Part shown: piece after piece, positions 36,499-48,885 of the stretch | Numbering within the stretch: position 1 is the stretch's first letter | How the letters are laid out: each line of letters opens with the position of its first letter | Source: Flammulina velutipes | Taxonomy: Eukaryota > Basidiomycota > Agaricomycetes > Agaricales > Physalacriaceae | NCBI GenBank assembly: GCA_011800155.1 | Contig: CM022377.1 | Span: 682,001-746,000 of the forward strand | Length of the DNA stretch: 64,000 nt | Direction of reading: 5' to 3' | The notes under the pieces: generated by a model | What the model was told of the DNA's origin: nothing | Seen by the model: the letters and a program-made list of their open reading frames with translations, nothing else | Databases searched by the model: none | Program-made: the position numbers and the translations under genes

Positions 36499-37463
36499 AC
36501 CTTGCGCTTGAGCTCATCCACCTCGTCCTCCAGCGCCTTCTGATAGTCCATCTTCCGCTGACGGCTCTTGCGCGCCGCGAGGGTATTCTGGCGGCGTTTA
36601 TGCGCGAGCTGCTCTGCTGGGGTAGGGTTGGGCGGGAGCTCCCCCAGCTCGTCTTCGTCGAGAGGACGGGGGCGTTTGCGCGGATTCGCTTTAGGCGGTG
36701 CCGGCGCTGGAGGTGCTGCAAAGGAATGCAGAGCAGGCGAAACGGGTGAAAAGCTGTATAAACCCTCGAGGTTGACGGGGGACGGCTCCGGTTTCGCTGT
36801 GTGCTCAACTGGGACGCCAAAGAGCTCCATCCCCTCATACTCGCCTGATATGAGCGGCTCGTCGGAGTCTTGGAGGAGCGGGGTGGTAAGGAACTCATCC
36901 ATGGGGGAGGTGAAAGGTGAGGCATCGATAAAGTCAAAAAGCGGTGTATCGAGCGGCGTCGAAAAGTCATCGCCGAGGTCGCTGAAGAGGGGGGACGACT
37001 CGAGTGCCTGGTTGATCAGGTCGTCTTCGGTCATGAACAGCGGAGGCGGCGGCTGCGCGGAGTACTCGTCGACTGTATTAGAAGATGATTGTGATAGCAT
37101 TTTGAGATAGTTATTACGGAGGGAGTCATAGTCTGGGAAAGCTGGTGTGGTAGGTGTAGCGGGTGTGGTCATACGGGGGGCAGTGCTGGGCGCGCGGGGG
37201 AGTACTTTGGGAATGCCATATAAGCTTGCGAGGTCGCCCTCGCTCATTGGTGTATATGCGTGACTTGAGTTGAATAGGGAATGATGGTTGGTGCTTGGCG
37301 ACGCGTATGGCTGTCTCCGCGTCGAGTCGCCCGCGGCGCGTATTATGGACATTGACTCAAGTCGGCCGCGACAGAATGGTGGTGGTGGTGGTGGTCGAAA
37401 AGGCTGACTCGACAACACATGCGGCGCCGTGATTCTAATCACGATCACGCGGCACTTCGGCAT
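36036..37463 (-). CDS. bZIP-E chimeric open frame (U3)
   Basis: The first 321 codons (37463 to 36499) match the U1 bZIP: acidic activation region, basic region RRQNTLAARKSRQRK and the first two zipper heptads up to Val-Gln. From 36498 the frame continues without a stop into E2 for 153 codons (start DNVRTRHRNQRLPW), giving 475 residues. Most of the zipper is lost. A GTACGT donor lies in the E-derived part at about 36308, so splicing may change the tail. Unlike U1 and U2, the roughly 0.89-kb upstream block is present. Whether it is expressed or can dimerise is unknown. Confidence 0.65.
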   Translation of the reverse strand: MPKCRVIVIRITAPHVLSSQPFRPPPPPPFCRGRLESMSIIRAAGDSTRRQPYASPSTNHHSLFNSSHAYTPMSEGDLASLYGIPKVLPRAPSTAPRMTTPATPTTPAFPDYDSLRNNYLKMLSQSSSNTVDEYSAQPPPPLFMTEDDLINQALESSPLFSDLGDDFSTPLDTPLFDFIDASPFTSPMDEFLTTPLLQDSDEPLISGEYEGMELFGVPVEHTAKPEPSPVNLEGLYSFSPVSPALHSFAAPPAPAPPKANPRKRPRPLDEDELGELPPNPTPAEQLAHKRRQNTLAARKSRQRKMDYQKALEDEVDELKRKVQDNVRTRHRNQRLPWASGALTRREPSTTTTRIRVRGNEGSVRLVGEGWCDNQYVTNTLWTPDQVRICVGRVLYLASYLRGDYANQYIQTMPAPTSPPVKLQVHRAAFICIDVYSKHNVDAIYKSSTYKTRLGARDKHYATAIQTLVRDVSRLR

Positions 37464-37492
37464 GACTCTCGCACAGCCATTGTGGCGCAATA

Positions 37493-38382
37493 ACTGTTCT
37501 AATTACACGTTAGAGGGGTAGAAATCCGACGACGCAGAATCTGCCGGAATCCAGAGACTGACCGGTGGCTCTCCGAAGGATTTGCAGCTGGCAACGCAGG
37601 GATGTTTCTGGTCGTCCGTGGGGTGGAATACATTGGATAATATACCGCATTCCTCTGGATTTGATTGTATCCTTGCCACTATTTGCAGGTCTGGAGAAAT
37701 GTGGCGTCGAGTGTTAGGTTGCTGGGTCCAGCTCACACTGCCTGGCAATATTAATATTGGATTGGGCATATCTATGCTACATATCATACTTGATATATTC
37801 ATTCTAAAGATATGGGTGATGTGCGCCACAGTCCGTACCCACTGCACGTAGCAGATTGCACGGCGTCACGGACATAAGCGAAGCAGCAAGCGTCGATGCG
37901 ATGCTGGCTTCGAGATAAAGTGTGTTAAATACATTGAAACGGCGTCAAAGAACGACTCACTTCTCGAACTGCCCAGTGTGACTGATGCACATGGCCAAGC
38001 TACAGGAAGGCACAAGGCCATCCGCTCTACATCACAATAACAGATTGAGGACGTACGCCGAGGTATGCTTGCAATGGGGAGTATAGGCGGTGAGGAAGGA
38101 GGAAATGGTGGTCAAGGTGATGGTTGAAGTCGAACATGTGCTTGGTCCGCCCGGGTGCAGATGGACTTAGAAGAACTGACGCTGAACTGACGGCTGTCTT
38201 TCCATTATTTACGCGCCCGGTAGTGTTCCATGTTCATCTCAGTGGGATATCGACGGCGATCCTGAACTCCAGCGGGAAGCTGATGGAAATATGATGATTT
38301 GCCGGCGAAAAGACAAAGGCTTCAAATTTTGCTGCACACTACCTCAGTCGAAATCAACTCAGATGTCTAGCAGTGTAGATAA
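37493..38382. other. 0.89-kb block between bZIP and CTK3 in U3; likely bZIP promoter and leader
   Basis: Present in U3 and U4, absent in U1 and U2, with A/T-rich microhomology at the joints. On the bZIP (minus) strand it ends in GAACAG just before the bZIP leader, which looks like a splice acceptor in a 5' UTR. Short frames exist on both strands (37503-37847 minus, 37582-37851 plus) but neither has recognisable motifs. As the only non-genic DNA between CTK3 and bZIP, it is the best candidate for the native bZIP promoter. Confidence 0.5.
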
Positions 38383-38394
38383 AAATACAACAAT

Positions 38395-39312
38395 TTATGA
38401 AAAACAAAGCGCATTCTCCTCCGCACACGCCTCCTCATCGTCCTCATTCCAATCACTCGTCGCATCCCACTCATTCTCAAACTCCACATCCACGCTCAAC
38501 TCAAACTCCCCATCGCCCTTTTCCGTAAACGGCATAAAAGTAAGCAACTGCTGCGACGCAGGCAGGTTGAACGAAATCGGCTGCACCCACCGCCGTTCCC
38601 GCAGTCTCTTATGCCGCTCCCTATCCTCCTCTATCCTTTTGAACACCTCGCTTTTGGGTAGATGCGCGGGGCGTTTTCGGGACGAGTCTTTCTCTTTTTC
38701 TTTTTCCTTGTCGTCGCGTTTTCGCGTGCTGAGGACCGCGAGGATCTGGTCGAGGATGGCTACGTCGATTGTGCGTTTGGTTTTCCAGCTTTCTAGGATC
38801 TGGGAGGGGGGTTAGGTGTGAGGGGGCAAGGGAGGAAGTGCTTGCCTGTCGTGTGCTCACGAGGTTGGGGAGCCCTTCTCGACCTGGCGGGACGACGTAG
38901 TCCACGATCTTCCCAATGTCGCGGGTGACATAGTCCAGGTAGTGGTTTATCCCCGACGAGCTCGGCCGCGTCGCGTTTGCGTGGGATTTGACGAGGAGAG
39001 ACATTTCGCATAGTGAGTCCAGGAAATATAGGATGTTTATGCGGGAGTGGATGGTTCCCTTTTTAATCTCAATGACTGGCATGGATATGAGTGGTATGGT
39101 GCGTACCTTTTGACATTCCTCGACGATGCAATCCCACAAGTCTTCGCCGCAGGGCTTGTAGTACTTTACTGCGAATGCCACTGCTTTCTGGATGGACTGT
39201 TGAGTGCTGGATGAGCGTTGGAAATTTGTTCTCAGGCGTATTGAGAGTATACGTACGCGTTGAGGCGCCTCAGTAATGCCAGGAACTGCATTCGTACTTC
39301 GAAGGGATCCAT
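38395..39312 (-). CDS. CTK3: CTK3-like CTD kinase gamma subunit, U3 copy
   Basis: Four-exon structure as in U4, ATG at 39312, stop TAA at 38395. Intact. The last exon shares base changes with U4 (for example CGGGACGAG near 38678 where U1 and U2 have CTGGACGAG), so U3 and U4 are closest to each other here. E3 starts about 15 bases upstream of the ATG. Confidence 0.88.
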
Positions 39313-39326
39313 GATGGATGGTGGCA

Positions 39327-42300
39327 GGAGGAGAAAAGCGGCAGGCAAAGCACGTTGCTTCTCTGTCAACTTTCCCACAAGAGAACGCGGGTTTTTTTTG
39401 AAGTATGTGCATTTATCGGACGTGGATTCCCATTGTAAAGGCGCGCAGTCACGTGATGTGACCGCGCGCCCGTAGTTCACTACTCTACCTATCTACTGCT
39501 GCGCCACACTCGAACAGGCATTCTTGCTGTTCAACATGACGGATTTGCGCCACACTACTCCGAGCCACAGAGACCATCTCTCTCAGTACCGATGAAATCA
39601 ACGGAAACGGGCAAGACTTACACAGCATATCAACATTTTGGCGTACCTCCCGAAAAGACGCCAAATCCACGGTTGGACTGGTCCGTGCGTCAACTGGTGC
39701 TAATTGACAGTGGATGCCTACACAAAGATAAGTTAGAGTTTGAATAAAAGAGTACAAGAAGCACATACCTAAATGACGACGATCAAATCGACGTGGCGGC
39801 TGCCAGATGGAACTGAGCTACAAATATCGTTAGCTCAAGCCAGAGAGATGATAGAGAGATGCTTACTTGGTTACGCACATCCTACCGTCTGGCCAACGTT
39901 GGCGGATATCAATCCCAGGACACGTCAGACTCCGACTCCAGACGGGATGGTCATCTCAGTGGACTCGGCATCAATGGACAGTGAATATCTAGAGTAAGGT
40001 ACATTAGTAGCATTTAGAGAAAGAGTATAAATAGCACATACATGGATACAGACTCCAGAGTGAGAGGAGACGACGGGAGCTCCGACATTCGGTAACTAAG
40101 AGACATTTAGACTTGTTGGCAAGCAAGAGAAAGCCGCGGAACTCACATTGACGAGGTCTGTGGTCGAGTAATGATAGATTTGACCACAGTTGAGTCAAGG
40201 ACAACAGCCATGGGCTTCTATTGAGCCAGCAACATTAGGATAGTTGAGACTACGAGGGTGTTAAACATACCAACATGGCAGAAGGATACTGTGCACGTAG
40301 TTCACAAGCCAAATCAAGGTAGCGTTGGAGAGACAGTTGGTACGTCGCCTAATGGAAGAGAGAGAGTCAGTGAGAAAATAAACAGAAGGTCAGAGAGGTA
40401 CATACCACGTCTACAGCCACATACAAGCCAGACGAAAGAGGGGAGATGGTGGTGGAATGAGAGAGAGAGGCCGTAACGTCACACCAAGATATTGGATGTG
40501 CAGGGAAGACGGTGAACTCTACCGCCGTCTCTGTGCATCATTTCCTTCGAATTTCTCTACTCCCACGGTAACGGTTACCATGTTACTTCTGTATTGCCAC
40601 ATATGTTCGCCGCTGACTCTGCTTCTTCCCACGCACTAATTCAACCGTTCGATTGTGCCACTCTCTCTTACGCACTTTAAGGTCTCATTCTATAATGCTT
40701 GTAAATGTGTGTGTTTCATCACTTAACCTGTATCTGCTATGATGTCTCTAACTTTTGTGCCAGGCTGTGTGGCGCTACCTCAAGATTTTGCACGGGATCA
40801 AGATGGCAGCTTAGCTGTCTTGGCGACAATTATGGTCCTCGCAGTATCAAATGAGTGGGCAGGGCACAAAGGAACCAGATACATATACCCGGGGGAATCG
40901 ATGTAGAATAGAGACGGGCAATGGAAATGCTCGCCGCAAGGCTTGGGATTTAGGAAATTGGTGCGTAATTGTGCATTCGTTTTCGGCCCATTCTGACGTT
41001 CAAATGTATCTGTCAGACGGCTATACGCAAAGCTGTTTGTCATTGCCGCCACACTTTGCACTCTTTGAATATGCCCGCCGGCGCTCGTAGCTCCTCGGAG
41101 AGTCTATGTGCCCAATGTGTACCGATCTCCGCCTGTAATCCCGTCGAAGTGCTCAATGCAAACCCGCGGGAAAGCTCGCCGCAAAGCCTAGAGGCTGGGA
41201 AATTGGTGCGTTATTTTCCCTTCATATCGCCCTTCGTTGACGTTCAAATACTCTCCATAGCAACTCACATCAATTGACTACTAGGCCTATTATGCCGCGT
41301 TCATTCACGACTGGACGTCTCAACCGCGGGAAGGAAGGAAATGCATGCCGCTCCACTGCACAAGTTCATCCCGCTGCTGCCGCCAGTGTTGGACATAATT
41401 CATCCTTTCTCATTTCCATTGAGCTCCCATATGTTCCCGTCCTCAAGCACAATTGGTACTGTGTCCCCCGATCTCGGTACGTTCTTATTTCCAGGTTCCC
41501 GCCACACACCATCTAATTGATTTGTTCCTTTTCAGGGTCTCTCCCATCCATCTTGGACATCAAGACTTCCCGCCGTATCGACTTTTAGCCAAGTCGGCGC
41601 TGCGAATACATGGGGGAATGATGTCCTTACAGTATTGTGGTAAATAGAACTTGTAGTATTGAATGTACACGTCGCCTATGGCGACGCTAGAGTAGTACTG
41701 AAATGGAAAAGGCTTTAATACCTCCATAAAATCGTTTAAACGAGCGCAGAACAGGCAAAACTATGTCGAAATAGTGTGGCGCTGACTACGGGAATTCAAT
41801 GATGAAGAGCGCGGGAGGGCGAGATTCCACTCGTTTGACAGTGCTTTCACACATACTATCCTATACCTATCAAATTCAGCAGCCAGAACCAACTTTATAT
41901 GGCAACGTTGAAGAAAACATAGAATCTTGAAAAGACGGTCCAACCTTACATTGCAAATATGGATCTCCCTAACGCCACGCTAGTTCGGGGCATTTCGGGG
42001 GAGGGATTTCGTTGGTTCAAGTTGGAATAGTCACATTGATGGTAGTAGTACGCATTCCGATGGTCGCAATGACGATCCGTAGTGTTGGGAGTGTGTGTTG
42101 CACTTCCCGTGTTTAAATATATGACGGGAAAGTGTGATATTTGATGGTCTCAGATTGCCATAAAAAGTGCCGGATATTGTAGCGCATTATTACAAACTTA
42201 CTATTCGCTCCAAGGGCAATAGTTAAAGAACGACTGACAATGTGAAGCATTGCCCAACATTGTATCGTAGTTGAACTTGTCAAACGGCACACATAACATT

Positions 42301-45300
42301 CGGCTATGACTCTAATTCAAACAGATAATTCTATATGTAGAATGGTACACCTATATCCGCTAATGACCGAGAGCGCCAGTCGTGACGGAAGAAGAGAAAC
42401 TGTCCAAGTCGCGTTTGACGAGGACTGGACCCTGACTGCGATGCTTAATCTTGTCGATCATGTCCCTGTGACGCACAATCTAATCAACGCACTGTCTGAC
42501 GCGCGTCAGACGCGTCTCTATCCATCTCTTCGACTGTCCTGTCTTCATTCTTTGCTTCGTTCTTCATATGATAGACATTGGATATCTTGAAATGTACGTC
42601 AAAGACAATTCGCTGGGCTGTTTCAACTGAATTCATATTTAGGTGTTCTGGCTCGACTTCAATCCTGTGAACGCCATTGCAATTGCAATTGCAAGGTCCC
42701 CGTGTACACGTGGATGTGATACTCATCATGTGTACCTCAGGGTAGGACCTCCTGAACGATTGAGCGGTCGTATTCCGCTCGTTCTTGCGAAATTGCGCAT
42801 ATTGCACTTTGCCTGGAATCTGTTCGTTGTTCGTTGGGACGGCGGACAGCAGGGTCTGATGGAAACAATCAATGATATTACGTGATTGTCTAATAAGTTG
42901 CGAGCGACAGACCGAAGAATTACGGAGAGGATGAGGAGGAGAGGTGGTGTTGGTGAGTGAGTTGGACATTGATACGTTGAGATTGGACTTGCTTAACTCA
43001 AATAAAGCATTGCTTACACTAGTACTAGCAACATTCAATGTTATACGGACGCCATGCTTGCGCTAAACGCAGTTAACGATACTAGCCCCGTAACCTGCAT
43101 CGGACGAGTTTCCGCCAAAGTGGTGCCACGGTCTTCGGGCTTGGCGGAAACTTCAATCAATCATTCTTCCGTTTACTGTAAGCGGCCAACAAGGCCGCGT
43201 CCGTGCGCAGGAGGATGCGGTATAAAGATGGTGGAAACTGGAGCAGGAGCCTGTCATCAGCTCATTCGAGCCTTTCCTCCCTCTTCCTCCCTTTCCTTCC
43301 CTTTCCTTCCATTCCCTCTCACTGTTCTCACATTCTTCTAGTCTCTCGCTCCCCAACGTTCTGTGGCGACGCGACAAACGCGTGCTGTCACGATATGTCG
43401 TGAGTCCCGTGACATCCATCTTTCCTTCTTACAATACCATCACAAGCTTCGCCGTCGTCGTCAAGGCTTGCCACAACGCTTAGCTCGTGTACCGTCCTTT
43501 GTAGTGGTATAACAGTACGTTTGACCACTGATTTTGATACTTTCTTGCTTATTGCAGGTTTATCCTACGTTTCTAGGTTTCTCGTGTATCCGATATCGAC
43601 TCGTCGGACGACTCAACGAACTGACAAGGAGTCCATACCCCTCTTCTTACGGTTTGTTTTGTTCCCTCTTTCCCAGTCTTCTTATGCTTAGTCTTTTTGT
43701 CAGGAGCGCCAACCTATAGCAGACCAGCAACTTCACCAGTCACGATACGACCAATACAAAACCTCATCTTCAAGGCATGGCAACCACAATATCCATCGAC
43801 TTGTCCTTTTCCTAATCCCATTCCGATACTGTGCCGCGCGACGTGACCAACACCTGGCTTGCGCCAGGCTATTCGGCCTTGCCGAATTGGCCACTTTGCG
43901 CTGGCACTGATCTCTCTTATCTTACGAATGCTCGCTTTGAATCAGTCACGAAAGGGTACAGGTGGGCTGAGGTTTAACGGCATCAGCACCAATCAAACGG
44001 TACGAGGCCCTTGTTTCGTCTCGATTCAGAGACTAACATTCGCTTAGGAAACTTTGTATGCGCTCTTCTACCGTTACTATCCCGTGGACGGCCTCATTAC
44101 ATTGCGCTACCCAACACCATCGAAACGGGTACACGCTTCTGTCAAGGTATGTCGACCTCTCAAAACCGACCACAAACATAGTATCAAGATAACATTCCAG
44201 ACACTCCCCCGGGCGCTTCGAGACGTCCAACATCTACTATACGACTAGTTTGACTTCAACCCACGTCAACGATGAACACTGTAGCCGCGATCTGACCTTT
44301 GACCCCGGACACCAATGCCTTCCATTTCCGCCTATAGCTTCTCGTTGATGCGTTTCCCACACGCTTACGACTCATAGCATTATCTGTAAGTATCCCTTAT
44401 GTTTAGATTCGCAAAAACTAACAAAACATCATTTAGATCAACAAACGGCCCCGTAGAACCGTTTGGACTTGGACCGCCGCCGCACTTGAGAAATGCTACC
44501 ATTGCCAGTTTTCGACGATGGCTACATATTGACGCCTCTAGATCGTCGAATACTATTGCTAGAACGAAACGTAAGTGTTCGTTTCCCTTGGTACTCCGAA
44601 ACACTGACAATATCTTCGTCAGACCGCGGGACGTAACATGGTGACAATGGAACTCGGTGTCCATGGCCGCTTCGTAGGCAACCTTGCATGTTCCCTTTTG
44701 ACGCTAGAATGGTATGTTGACGTACGATACGTTTCAATCGTACGAACGCTGACAGAACGTCCCATAGCCTCCAACGTCGAGAAACGACGAACATAGCTAT
44801 ACTTACCGATACGCTACAGGTATGGCCCCCGTACTTCCAATGCCTACTAAATGTGACCATAGCTTGCTGCAGATAGACGCATGAGGACCGTTTCAACTTG
44901 GACCCCCGCGACATCTGGAGATCGTACGGAATGTGTGTATTCGCAATCCTTCGCGATACTCAATACTAATAGTCACCTAGTCCTATTCATTCATCGCTCA
45001 AGCTGTCGTCCGCGCGGTAAGCCTTCATCCCATTGCTTGCATTGTCTACTAACGATGCCCATTTATAGAATCAAAATTTGACACTCAAGGCCACCATCCC
45101 TTGACGACCCGCTCGCGCAACGTAGCCAACACCTGGCTGAAGCCAGGCTATTCGGCCTTGCCGAATTAGCTACGTTGCGTCAAACGAACAAATGAGTACT
45201 GGTACGTTACCTCTCTTTTGTTAAAATGATACTATTACTGACCCATGCGCTAGGCTCGGACAACGGATATCAACAGTCGCCGGTATGTGACGGCCCCGTT

Positions 45301-46989
45301 GACTCGACTTGGGCTCACCTCTGTGGTGAGTAGTAGACCTTTGAGTGTCTATTCCGCGAGCTAACGATCTCGGAGGTGAAGACTAAAATACTAACTGCTA
45401 CTTTGTCAACGGAAAACGGAGCCTCATCCAACGCCAAACTCCCCTTTTTCATTGCGCTCGTTAAAGCACGTGTGGGAGCTTTCCGAATCGTTTGCGATCC
45501 ATCCAAATGGAACAGACCCATCGTAACAACGCAGCGCATGCGGATAACATACTGGTAAGTCTCCTTTGTCGTGTTCCTAACACCATTCTTAACGAAGAAC
45601 GTGTTAAGCTCTGGTCAACTCTTTCATCCCACCGTAATAAGGCGCGTGTACTTTTGGGATCGCTTTTGTTGGAATAGATGCACGTTGTTACGCCTGGATT
45701 CAATCTAGGTAAATGTCCCTTTGCTTTGAACTTGCCTTTCACTCACCGTTTTCTAGATGGGCGCTGTTGTCGGTCTCTATTACCTGCCAACGCTACACTT
45801 GTCTGCAAACGGAAGCATATCGCATTCGACGGGCTGATCCTAACCATACAGTACGTACCACAATAGCTACAGTTTATCGTTCGCTGACGCGTTGGATAGA
45901 GTATACCCTCTCTGCACTCTTTCCCCACCTCGCGAGTCCTCCAGCGCTGCCGCTATCATCGCCCAGACGACTCGTTCGCCGTTTGACGGAAAACAGCAAA
46001 TTCGACATACGACCGGCTGGGATATCCAGTGACGGCTGAGTGTTTGTCTGTACTCGGTAAGTGCTTTTGTATCTCTTGTCTGACTTGTACCAACGGATAC
46101 GTCTCAAGCGCCCAATTCATGTATGGTCAAGAAATCTCGAATGCGGACAATACAGCGCAGTTTAAGTAGCAACAAAACATAAATACATTTCCGTAGCCAA
46201 GTTTTCCCTTCAACTGACACAAACAGACGAAATGTAGTACGTTCGCGCCGCACTTGCCAGGTTTCTGTTCGCGTGGTCGGTCTACGTCTACGGTGAGTCT
46301 TGACATTGGCTCGCTTGTTTGATACGCTTACTCACTTGTTAACAGCTGTTCATGGTTGTAATCATATGTGTCCCGCGATCCAACGATAGGGCAGAGTTTA
46401 TGACGTTCGATGTGCCAACCATCGTATTCGGTGTAAGTTTTATCAGTGTCGCCTAGTGTTTCATCATCTAACTCTTGCGCTTGAGTGTAGGATCAACGGC
46501 GCCCCACGAAGCTTGTCGCCGTTGCATTATCGCAATCGCGAGACGTCCCGTACGAGTGTTTGGATAGCCGTAGCATAATGTTTGTCTCTCGCTCCCAAGC
46601 GCGTCTTATACGTACTTGATTTGTATATAGCATCTACGTTGTGTTTTGAATAGACGTCAATGCAAATGAATGCCGCACGGTGAACTTGAAGCTTAACAGG
46701 AGGACTTGTAGGGGCTGGCATAGTTTGAATGTATTGGTTTGCATAGTCTCCACGAAGATACGACGCGAGGTACAATACACGGCCGACGCATATACGTACC
46801 TGGTCTGGGGTCCACAAGGTGTTCGTCACATACTGATTATCGCACCAACCCTCCCCCACAAGCCTCACGCTCCCTTCATTCCCGCGAACACGGATCCTTG
46901 TCGTTGTCGTCGAGGGTTCGCGACGAGTCAGAGCTCCGGATGCCCAGGGGAGACGCTGATTACGATGGCGGGTACGAACATTGTCCTGG
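39327..46989. mobile_element. Element E3 (third copy of the E repeat)
   Basis: Nearly identical to E2 with an offset of 10491 bases over most of its length; small one-base differences occur near 39684 and 39894. Same internal features: five-exon candidate 39925-40530, 161-codon frame 42484-42969, promoter about 43107-43339, palindromes at 43836 and 45116. The right end joins bZIP U4 at 46989/46990. Confidence 0.85.
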
Positions 46990-47954
46990 ACCTTGCGCTT
47001 GAGCTCATCCACCTCGTCCTCCAGCGCCTTCTGATAGTCCATCTTCCGCTGACGGCTCTTGCGCGCCGCGAGGGTATTCTGGCGGCGTTTATGCGCGAGC
47101 TGCTCTGCTGGGGTAGGGTTGGGCGGGAGCTCCCCCAGCTCGTCTTCGTCGAGAGGACGGGGGCGTTTGCGCGGATTCGCTTTAGGCGGTGCCGGCGCTG
47201 GAGGTGCTGCAAAGGAATGCAGAGCAGGCGAAACGGGTGAAAAGCTGTATAAACCCTCGAGGTTGACGGGGGACGGCTCCGGTTTCGCTGTGTGCTCAAC
47301 TGGGACGCCAAAGAGCTCCATCCCCTCATACTCGCCTGATATGAGCGGCTCGTCGGAGTCTTGGAGGAGCGGGGTGGTAAGGAACTCATCCATGGGGGAG
47401 GTGAAAGGTGAGGCATCGATAAAGTCAAAAAGCGGTGTATCGAGCGGCGTCGAAAAGTCATCGCCGAGGTCGCTGAAGAGGGGGGACGACTCGAGTGCCT
47501 GGTTGATCAGGTCGTCTTCGGTCATGAACAGCGGAGGCGGCGGCTGCGCGGAGTACTCGTCGACTGTATTAGAAGATGATTGTGATAGCATTTTGAGATA
47601 GTTATTACGGAGGGAGTCATAGTCTGGGAAAGCTGGTGTGGTAGGTGTAGCGGGTGTGGTCATACGGGGGGCAGTGCTGGGCGCGCGGGGGAGTACTTTG
47701 GGAATGCCATATAAGCTTGCGAGGTCGCCCTCGCTCATTGGTGTATATGCGTGACTTGAGTTGAATAGGGAATGATGGTTGGTGCTTGGCGACGCGTATG
47801 GCTGTCTCCGCGTCGAGTCGCCCGCGGCGCGTATTATGGACATTGACTCAAGTCGGCCGCGACAGAATGGTGGTGGTGGTGGTGGTCGAAAAGGCTGACT
47901 CGACAACACATGCGGCGCCGTGATTCTAATCACGATCACGCGGCACTTCGGCAT
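46527..47954 (-). CDS. bZIP-E chimeric open frame (U4)
   Basis: Predicted protein identical to the U3 chimera: 321 native codons (47954 to 46990) and 153 E-derived codons. The roughly 0.89-kb upstream block is present (47984-48873). Two identical open chimeric frames in tandem either reflect very recent duplication or an assembly repeat. Confidence 0.65.
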   Translation of the reverse strand: MPKCRVIVIRITAPHVLSSQPFRPPPPPPFCRGRLESMSIIRAAGDSTRRQPYASPSTNHHSLFNSSHAYTPMSEGDLASLYGIPKVLPRAPSTAPRMTTPATPTTPAFPDYDSLRNNYLKMLSQSSSNTVDEYSAQPPPPLFMTEDDLINQALESSPLFSDLGDDFSTPLDTPLFDFIDASPFTSPMDEFLTTPLLQDSDEPLISGEYEGMELFGVPVEHTAKPEPSPVNLEGLYSFSPVSPALHSFAAPPAPAPPKANPRKRPRPLDEDELGELPPNPTPAEQLAHKRRQNTLAARKSRQRKMDYQKALEDEVDELKRKVQDNVRTRHRNQRLPWASGALTRREPSTTTTRIRVRGNEGSVRLVGEGWCDNQYVTNTLWTPDQVRICVGRVLYLASYLRGDYANQYIQTMPAPTSPPVKLQVHRAAFICIDVYSKHNVDAIYKSSTYKTRLGARDKHYATAIQTLVRDVSRLR

Positions 47955-47983
47955 GACTCTCGCACAGCCATTGTGGCGCAATA

Positions 47984-48873
47984 ACTGTTCTAATTACACG
48001 TTAGAGGGGTAGAAATCCGACGACGCAGAATCTGCCGGAATCCAGAGACTGACCGGTGGCTCTCCGAAGGATTTGCAGCTGGCAACGCAGGGATGTTTCT
48101 GGTCGTCCGTGGGGTGGAATACATTGGATAATATACCGCATTCCTCTGGATTTGATTGTATCCTTGCCACTATTTGCAGGTCTGGAGAAATGTGGCGTCG
48201 AGTGTTAGGTTGCTGGGTCCAGCTCACACTGCCTGGCAATATTAATATTGGATTGGGCATATCTATGCTACATATCATACTTGATATATTCATTCTAAAG
48301 ATATGGGTGATGTGCGCCACAGTCCGTACCCACTGCACGTAGCAGATTGCACGGCGTCACGGACATAAGCGAAGCAGCAAGCGTCGATGCGATGCTGGCT
48401 TCGAGATAAAGTGTGTTAAATACATTGAAACGGCGTCAAAGAACGACTCACTTCTCGAACTGCCCAGTGTGACTGATGCACATGGCCAAGCTACAGGAAG
48501 GCACAAGGCCATCCGCTCTACATCACAATAACAGATTGAGGACGTACGCCGAGGTATGCTTGCAATGGGGAGTATAGGCGGTGAGGAAGGAGGAAATGGT
48601 GGTCAAGGTGATGGTTGAAGTCGAACATGTGCTTGGTCCGCCCGGGTGCAGATGGACTTAGAAGAACTGACGCTGAACTGACGGCTGTCTTTCCATTATT
48701 TACGCGCCCGGTAGTGTTCCATGTTCATCTCAGTGGGATATCGACGGCGATCCTGAACTCCAGCGGGAAGCTGATGGAAATATGATGATTTGCCGGCGAA
48801 AAGACAAAGGCTTCAAATTTTGCTGCACACTACCTCAGTCGAAATCAACTCAGATGTCTAGCAGTGTAGATAA
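47984..48873. other. 0.89-kb block between bZIP and CTK3 in U4
   Basis: Second copy of the block at 37493-38382; no differences were noticed by eye. Likely bZIP promoter and 5' leader. No supported gene inside. Confidence 0.5.
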
Positions 48874-48885
48874 AAATACAACAAT

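Noticed and set aside
37503..37847. 114-codon minus-strand frame in the 0.89-kb block
   Set aside because: It ends just before the likely 5' UTR acceptor of bZIP and has no motif; more likely leader or promoter sequence.
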